Assembly (NCBI GenBank): GCA_034508935.3 | Contig: CM067452.1 | Coordinates: 645,333 to 709,332 of the forward strand | Reading direction: 5' to 3' | DNA length: 64,000 bases | Source: Berghia stephanieae | Lineage: Eukaryota; Mollusca; Gastropoda; Nudibranchia; Aeolidiidae | Part shown: positions 14,123-23,100 of the stretch, piece by piece | Layout: every line of letters starts with the position of its first letter | How positions within the stretch are numbered: position 1 is the first letter of the stretch | The notes under the pieces: model-generated | Database searches by the model: none | What the model was told of the DNA's origin: nothing | The model's input: the letters and a program-made list of their open reading frames with translations, nothing else | Position numbers and translations under genes: made by a program

Positions 14123-17100
14123 TAGATAACAGTTCTATCCAATCCTGTATAGCTTTAGTACTGGAGATAGATAACAGTTCTATCCAATCTGTATAGCTTT
14201 AGTACTGGAGATAGATAACAGTTCTATCCAATCTGTACAGCTTTAGTACTGGAGATAGATAACAGTTCTATCCAATCCATATAGCTTTAGTACTGGAGAT
14301 AGATAACAGTTCTATCCAATCCATACAGCTTTAGTACTGGAGATAGATAACAGTTCTATCCAATCCGTACAGCTTTAGTACTGGAGATAGATAGCAGTTC
14401 TATCCAATCTGTACAGCTTTAGTACTGGAGATAGATAACAGTTCTATCCAATCCGTATAGCTTTAGTACTGGAGATAGATAACAGTTCTATCCAATCTGT
14501 ATAGCTTTAGTACTGGAGATAGATAACAGTTCTATCCAATCTGTACAGCTTTAGTACTGGAGATAGATAACAGTCCTATCCAATCCATACAGCTTTAGTA
14601 CTGGAGATAGATAACAGTTCTATCCAATCCATACAGCTTTAGTACTGGAGATAGATAACAGTTCTATCCAATCCATACAGCTTTAGTACTGGAGATAGAT
14701 AACAGTTCTATCCAATCTGTACAGCTTTAGTACTGGAGATAGATAACAGTTCTATCCAATCTGTACAGCTTTAGTACTGGAGATAGATAACAGTTCCCCG
14801 TGTGGTCTCCGGGGTCCCTCAACTGAGAGGGAAAAGAATTGAGCCACCGTAAGCTCATGCGTGTCGTAGAAGGCGACTAAAAGAGCCATTCTGGTTTGGT
14901 GGTAACCAACGAAAAACCACCCGACTGGTGAAAGAGACATGGTGGCTCCACAGACCCCCATACCCCAGCCCTTTTTATGAGAATGGCTTCATTCACCCAT
15001 TCTGCTATTTTTCTTGTCTTGGCAATCATCCCCAAACTTTTTCTCCCCCCAAATCCCAAGAACGTAGTATATAAAAGATGTTTTGAGGAATGACGGTTTC
15101 AGTTTAAAGAGAGCAAGGGAAGGCGATGGCATAGCACAAATCCCACCCCCTTTTACCATATTTGAGCTATGATTTCCATTCCATACCCCATTTCCCCAAT
15201 GATTCAAAATTTCCCTTCCTTATCAAAATTGAGTTGCCAGGACAGAGAGAGAGAGAGAACCGAGGAAAACAAGCATTCTTAACTGTCTTCTATCCCCCAG
15301 TATCTCTATACCCTGTACCGTTGAAATAGGTTCAACGAGGAGATATTCCTATCCAAATCCTGCACAGCAGGCACCTTTCTGCTGAGGGTGCGCAGTTCCG
15401 AGAGGACCCCGATAAGGAGGAGCTATTGATCCTGGAGGCTGAGGGGGGTTCACCTTGCGAGGTGTTTCTACCCCAACACTCCTCTTTGGCTTGACGCTTC
15501 TCTAAAGACGGGTGGGTAGCCTACCTTGTAGATGGCCCGAGCTACCCAACGCAGAGATGCCAAATCTATTTTTTGGCACTCCCCTCCATTTAGGCAAAGA
15601 GATTGGAAGGACTAGATTTAAAACCATATCTAGTTCCTGTCCCCCATGAAATTTCTTTTTAATCATGGTTTGTCATCTCTGAATCAGCAGTCAGTCTTTG
15701 TGCAACGCAAAGATTAGGGTCAATCCGAGAGAAAGGCCTGGAGGCGGGACGTCCCCCAACTCCACCCCTCGAGTCCTTTTTTTTTTTTTTCCCCAAGGAC
15801 CATGGAAGGACAAGAGGAGGCCAGACTTGAGGAGTATAGCTTCGGTGAGTGCCTTACCCCCCAAGTGTGGGACTGAGCCGTGCTAGTGGGCACAATATAG
15901 CCGGGTTGAATAAAAACTTATAAATATCATGGCCAAAAATAGCAAAAACTCTCCCCTTAAAGCCCCACCCCAGACAGGAAAGAAAAGAAAGATTACAGCC
16001 CCGATGACTCTTGATGACTTACCAGGAATGGCAACCCCAAAATTCTCGCCGTTCCTGGTAATTCAACCGAATGAGGATAATATTAAACTTAACACTTTGA
16101 GTATCTTCACCATCAGCAAGGCACTCAAAGCAAATGGCGCCGGTACACCAAAGGCAGTGAACAGGAACAACTCTGGCACTTTAATGATACAAGTGCAGGG
16201 TCGACAAGAGAGTGAGAACCTCTTGAAATGTACCAGATTCTCTGACATCCCAGTCACCGTTGAGGCTCACAGGAGCCTCAATAGGTCAAAAGGTGTCATA
16301 AGAAGCAGAGATCTGGTAGGCTGTTCGGAGCAGGAGATGGTTGAGGAACTGGAGGGTGTTGTCGAAGCTCGGCGGGTTAGCATCCGCCGCGGCGACAGCA
16401 CAATCCAGACCAACACCTGGATCCTGACTTTTGACAGCCCGAGACCCCCGTCGAGAATAAGAATTGAATACCTCGACTTGGAGGTTCGGCCTTACGTCCC
16501 GAACCCCATGAGATGTTTTAACTGCCACCGGTACGGCCATACTAAAACAAACTGCCGCCGTAAAGCTACATGCCCCCGCTGCGGCAAAGAAGACCACAAT
16601 GAGGAAAACTGCAAAGTGGACCCTTGTTGTCTGAACTGCCAAGGCAAGCATGCAGCACATTCGAAAGATTGTCCTAAGTGGCAAGAAGAAAAGGCAATCT
16701 TGACATACAGAGCCACTTACGGCGGTACGTTTGCTCAGGCAAAAGCAGTGATCTGCCCCCCTCGGCAGGTCGCTGCTTCTGCCAAGAGTTATGCAGAAGT
16801 TGCCAGGGCTGCTGGTAATAACCAAAACAGCCATGGCAAAATCGCACAGACTAGAAAAGACAGTCCTCAAAAGAAAAAGCCATCAAGACCTAAAAACAAG
16901 GTCGCAAATGTGTCAAAAAATCTTTTTGACACATTGGAGGTTCAAGATGTGGAACCTGCAGCCCCCTCCACATCCACCTCCAAGGCGACCTCCACCCCCC
17001 CTCCTTCCCCAAACAAAAAAATTCTCCCCCTCATGGGCGTGGATGTTGGACCCACCCCCCATCTCCATTCCCGTGAGCCCTCTCTATCCCCCCAAAAACA

Positions 17101-20100
17101 AAACTCCACCCCTTCCCAGAATATGGAGCCACCAACACCAGTCGGGGGATCCACAAATCCCCCTGAGGGGCCTCAAAGCCCCAAAAAATCTAAGAACCCA
17201 GAGGGACCTAAAAATCCCAAGGGTTCAAAAAAACTCAGCCCTAAAAAAACCGAGAGGCCCTCCACAGGGCCTCCTTCTCCTATGGAAGTCTCTCCTCCTA
17301 GGAGAATAAAAGTAAAAGGGTTGAAGGCAGGCATACTGCCTAACCTCCCCACAAAAAATTAGGATACCTGGTCAGACAAGATTAATTTCCTGGAACATCA
17401 GAGGGATCAGATCAAATAGAACAGAATTGGACCTCCTCCTCCAGAGGAATCCTGATGTAGTCTGTCTGCAGGAAACAAAATTACCAGCAGACGACTACAC
17501 AGTAAAAGGATATACGGCCAATCATCTGATTCACTCTGATGGCCAGATAGCGTGTGGGGGAGTTTCAATTCTCACGAAGAAGAGCACCCCCCACCGCTTG
17601 ATACCTATGAAAACAAATCTACAGGCAATAGCAGTGAGAGTGACATTGCACAGACCAATCACCATCTGCTCTGTGTACATCCCACCAGATCATCGCCTCC
17701 AGTCTGCCGAGCTAGAGGGAGTTCTAAACCAACTCCCCCCTCCCTATGTGATAATGGGAGATTTCAATGCTCACAGTCCTCTCTGGGGAAACACAGACAC
17801 AAACCAGAGGGGAAAGGCAGTGGAGGCTTTCATAATGAAAATGGATGTATACTTGGCAAACGGTCTCGAGGCAACACGGTAAATATTCACAATCTTACCA
17901 CGTCTGCCATCGATCTCACTTTCTGTGATCCTACATTAGCTCCAGATCTCTCCTGGACTGTGATCGATGACGATCACGGTTCTGACCATTTTCCAGTCTG
18001 CCTCGACATCACCCCGACTTCAAGGGCCCCACAGCCCAAACGTTGGAGTGTACGGCGAGCAGATTGGGAAACTTTCTCACAGGAGTGTCACAGACTCCTT
18101 ACGACAGAGGTGGACAGCTATGACAAATTCAAAAATATTTTAACAAATATCTGCAGCTTGACAATACCAACAACCTCTGGTAGACCGAGAAAACACAATC
18201 CCTGGTTTTCAGAGGAATGTCGAGCGGCCCTACGGGAGAAGAAAAAAGCATACAGGAAAGCGATGAGATTCCCAATCCCTGAGAATTTCGCAACATTTAG
18301 GAAACTACGAGCAAAGTGTAGGAAGATCTTCCGAGAAAACAAACGGAGATCCTTCCAAAACTTTGTCTCAAAAATAAATAGCCAGACACCCCTGAATAGG
18401 GTGTGGAAGATGTTACGGAAACTGAAGGGATCCGATAGTGATTCACTAAATCACTTGACACGTCCCGATGGATCCGTGGCTGAAACAGAACAAGACATTG
18501 CCAACACTCTGGCCGAGAGGCTGGCGCACAACTCCTCGTCTGCACACCACACACCACAATTTCTGCGCCATAAACAAAACGCAGAAAACACACCAATAAA
18601 CTTTACATCTACAAACACTGAAGACTACAACAAACCATTTACACTTGAGGAGTTGGGTGCCTGCCTCCGTGACACAAATGTCACAGCACCGGGTCCTGAC
18701 AACATCAGTTATGAAATACTCCGACATCTTCCACAAGATAGTCTGGTTGTCCTTTTGAATATCTATAACAAGATATGGACAACACAGACTTTCCCACCTA
18801 GTTGGAATCTGGCCACCGTGATTCCAATCCCAAAACCTGGGAAAGACCATTCGGACGCTTCAAACTACCGACCAATCTCCCTCACCAGCTGCCTATGCAA
18901 GCTGATGGAGAAAATGGTCAACAAGCGTCTGATGTTCTACTTGGAACACAACAACTCCCTCTCCGACCTCCAATGTGGCTTTCGAAAGAACAGATCAACT
19001 GTTGATCACCTTGTTCGACTAGAGAGCTTCATTCGTGAGGCCTTTGCCAAAGGTGAGCACTTGGTAGCAATCTTCTTTGACCTTGAGAAGGCCTTTGACA
19101 CAACTTGGAAATACGGAATCCTCAAAGATCTGCACAATCTTGGTCTACGAGGAAACCTTCCAATGTTTGTCAGAGCATTTTTAAACAACAGATCCTTTCA
19201 GGTCAAAGCAGGATCCACCTTTTCTGATCCATTTGATCAGGAAGAGGGAGTTCCACAGGGTAGCATTCTGTCTCCCATTCTGTTTGAGATTAAAATAAAC
19301 TCAATAGTGAATGCAATGAGACAGAATGTTGACTGTTCCTTATATGTTGATGACTTTCTTGTATGCTATCGAAGTAAATCGAGTATGGACACCATTGAGA
19401 GACAGTTACAACTCCAACTAAACAAACTGTCGGAGTGGGCAAATCTCAATGGTTTCTCCTTCTCCCCATCAAAAACAGTAGCTGTCCACTTCTGCCGAAA
19501 ACGCACCTGCATTAGACAGCCTGACCTTTATCTCAACAATTCCAGAATTGAGGTAAAGGACGAAGCCCGATTCCTGGGTTTGATCTTTGATAGGAAACTA
19601 AATTTCCTCGCCCATATCAAAGATCTCAGACTGCGATGCATGAAAGCAATGAGAATAATGAGAGTTCTGTCGAGCATGGAATGGGGTTCGGACACAAACA
19701 CTCTTCTAAAGATATACCGAACCCTTATTCGATCAAAACTGGACTACGCATCTTTTGTATACGGCTCTGCAAAACCATCCTACTTAGGCATGCTGGACCC
19801 AATTCATCATCAGGGACTGCGCTTGGCACTCGGGGCTTTCCGCACTTCTCCAGTGGCAAGCCTTTATGCTGAGGCAGATGAGCCACCTCTCCATCTCAGG
19901 AGGAAAAAACTGGCTCTCCAGTATGTTACTAAGGTCACATCGCTGCACGACAACCCAGCACACAAACATGTACACTACACGGATAGGACACTAGAAGAAA
20001 AATTTCGCAAGCACCCAAAAATGACACCACCATTAGGTTGCAGAATAAAAAAAGACATCGCAGACATGAACATCAGTCTAGATAGGATACATCCATACGT

Positions 20101-23100
20101 CCAGGCAAAGACACCACCATGGTCCATATATAGACCAAACATAAATTTGGACCTAACAAAACTGAAAAATCACAAACAGACCCACATATTTACAAACAGA
20201 CACTAAAAGCAATATTACAAACATACAAAAACCATACTCACATATTTACGGATGGTTCAAAGAGCGCAGATGCAGTAGGATGTGCCTATCACTCATCGGA
20301 AGGCACAGGATCACTTCGCCTGGATAGAAATGTTTCGATCTTTACAGCTGAATCGAGAGCAATCCTAAATGCTCTCCGTTTGGCTGAGAGATCGAATAAA
20401 AATAAATTCTTGATCTTGTCTGACTCGCTGTCCGTACTTAAGGGGATCTCAAATTTTTATTGCACCGATCCAAGACTCATAAGTATCTTGGAAGGTGCAA
20501 ATAAATTATTTATTAAGAAAAAGAAAGTTTGTTTTCTCTGGGTACCTAGTCATGTGGGTATCCAGGGGAACGAAGAAGCGGATCGACTGGCAAAAGAGGC
20601 GGTGAGCCAAGAATTACAAGAGGGCAGTAAAATCCCACACGCGGATTTAAAAATCAATATAAAAAAACATGTCCGAAAGGAATGGGAACGATCCTGGAGT
20701 CGAGATGTACATAACAAATTAAAACAAATTAAAAGTGACCTCGGCCCCAGACCCAACTCGGGCTAAAAAGAAGAGACGAGGTAAAAATAACTCGACTCCG
20801 GATCGGACATACTGACCTCACTCACCGTTTCCTTCTGGAGAGGGATGAAAAACCCCTCTGCAGAACATGTAACTGTGACCTGACAGTTCAACACATTTTA
20901 ATTGAATGTACAGAATTAGAACAGATAAGGTCACAACATTATGATAACAGAGACTTGAAGTCTCTGTTCCAGTCGGTCGATCCGCTTACAATTTTAAAGT
21001 ATCTGCAGGAATGTGAACTCCTGCAGAAATTGTAAATAGATATTTTTACTTAACAAACATGTAACTATTATGATTTTATAAAGATTTTATTACAACAGTA
21101 CACGTTTTGATCAGCTGTTGCCCCTCGGGGCCGATAAAAGATTGATGAAAGACAGAAACGGGCGCTTAAATGACCTAAATAGTGTCGAAAGCGCCGTTAA
21201 ACACCTAAAAACAAACAAACAAACAAACAGTTCTATCCATTCCATACAGATTTAGTACTGGAGATAGATAACAGTCCTATCCAATCCATATAGCTTTAGT
21301 ACTGGAGATAGATAACAGTTCTATCCAATCTGTACAGCTTTAGTACTGGAGATAGATAACAGTTCTATCCAATCCATACAGCTTTAGTACTGGAGATAGA
21401 TAACAGTTCTATCCAATCCGTACAGCTTTAGTACTGGAGATAGATAACAGTTCTATCCAATCTGTACAGCTTTAGTACTGGAGATAGATAACAGTTCTAT
21501 CCAATCCATACAGCTTTAGTACTGGAGATAGATAACAGTCCTATCCAATCTGTACAGCTTTAGTACTGGAGATAGATAACAGTTCTATCCAATCTGTACA
21601 GCTTTAGTACTGGAGATAGATAACAGTTCTATCCAATCTGTACAGCTTTAGTACTGGAGATAGATAACAGTCCTATCCAATCTGTACAGCTTTAGTACTG
21701 GAGATAGATAACAGTCCTATCCAATCCATACAGCTTTAGTACTGGAGATAGATAACAGTCCTATCCAATCTGTATAGCTTTAGTACTGGAGATAGATAAC
21801 AGTTCTATCCAATCCGTATAGCTTTAGTACTGGAGATAGATAACAGTTCTATCCAATCTGTATAGCTTTAGTACTGGAGATAGATAACAGTTCTATCCAA
21901 TCCGTATAGCTTTAGTACTGGAGATAGATAACAGTCCTATCCAATCTGTATAGCTTTAGTACTAGAGATAGATAACAGTTCTATCCAATCCATACAGCTT
22001 TAGTACTGGAGATAGATAACAGTTCTATCCAATCTGTACAGCTTTAGTACTGGAGATAGATAACAGTTCTATCCAATCTGTACAGCTTTAGTACTGGAGA
22101 TAGATAACAGTTCTATCCAATCTGTATAGCTTTAGTACTGGAGATAGATAACAATTCTATCCAATCTGTACAGCTTTAGTACTGGAGATAGATAACCGTT
22201 CTATCCAATCCATACAGCTTTAGTACTGGAGATAGATAACAGTTCTATCCAATCTGTATAGCTTTAGTACTGGAGATAGATAACAATTCTATCCAATCTG
22301 TACAGCTTTAGTACTGGAGATAGATAACAGTCCTATCCAATCTGTACAGCTTTAGTACTGGAGATAGATAACAGTTCTATCCAATCTGTATAGCTTTAGT
22401 ACTGGAGATAGATAACAGTTCTATCCAATCCATATAGCTTTAGTACTGGAGATAGATAACAGTCCTATCCAATCCGTATTGTTTCAGCTTTGGTACTGGA
22501 GAAAGATGTAACTTTTGTGTGGTGTATAACAGTGTTAGATTATGGCTTTGTATCACGATAACTTGATGTCTTCCTGTCACAGAAGAAATCTTTTCTAATA
22601 GGCTAATTGAACTCTGTACCTATCTAGTACAAATCAAAGACCATTCCGCGGGTGGTTGGATGGGAGCATCACCCTTGAATCGTATACCTATGATGTTCGC
22701 ATGGGTGTACGATCCGATAGTGATGTCGTTTCTTCTTCTCTTTACTAGCCTATCCTGCTTCTTTGGTTTGTGATTGTATTTTTGACAGGGGATTTTTTTT
22801 TTCTGTAAATCTTCTGCCTGTTTGTTCTTGGTTATTTATAATTTAGCTTATGATATCTTAAGGTTATGATTTTGATTTACATTTGTACTATTTTTGTTAG
22901 ATTGCTTGTTTTTTTGTTTCAGCGGTCTCTCATATAACCTCAATTGTGTTGGAAGAGACCTAAAGCAACAAACAAACCAAAAAAAAAGACCATTCCGCTA
23001 AGCCATGCTGCCTTATTTAACATTCAACAGGGGGGGAAGGAATTGTCCTGATAGCTCAGATGGTAGAACACTCGCTTCACAAACAAAGGGACTGAATTCG

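Larger units (their letters stand above)
14797..21225 (+). mobile_element. I/Nimb-type non-LTR retrotransposon (LINE), near full length
   Basis: A 6.4-kb element inserted in the 44-bp minisatellite: array units flank it and AACAGTTC occurs on both sides (14,789-14,796 and 21,226-21,233), a probable short target duplication. Order: a 5' UTR of about 1.1 kb (14,797-15,928, GC-rich, no gene seen), ORF1 with CCHC knuckles, then ORF2 with AP endonuclease, reverse transcriptase, RNase H and a C-terminal Cys/His motif, then a short 3' UTR with a terminal stem-loop (21,161-21,195) and an ACAAACAAAC tail. An RNase H after the RT places it in the I group; the gag-like ORF1 and RT motifs resemble Nimb elements of molluscs. 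ORF1 is open; ORF2 is broken by three one-base frame changes. Confidence 0.92.

Noticed and set aside
6766-14788. Possible CRISPR-like array (regular 44-bp units)
   Set aside because: There are no unique spacers between repeats, the whole unit is conserved, and the context is a eukaryotic intron.
16286-16870. 194-codon reverse-strand frame over LINE ORF1
   Set aside because: Shadow of ORF1; no motif on that strand while the forward frame has zinc knuckles.
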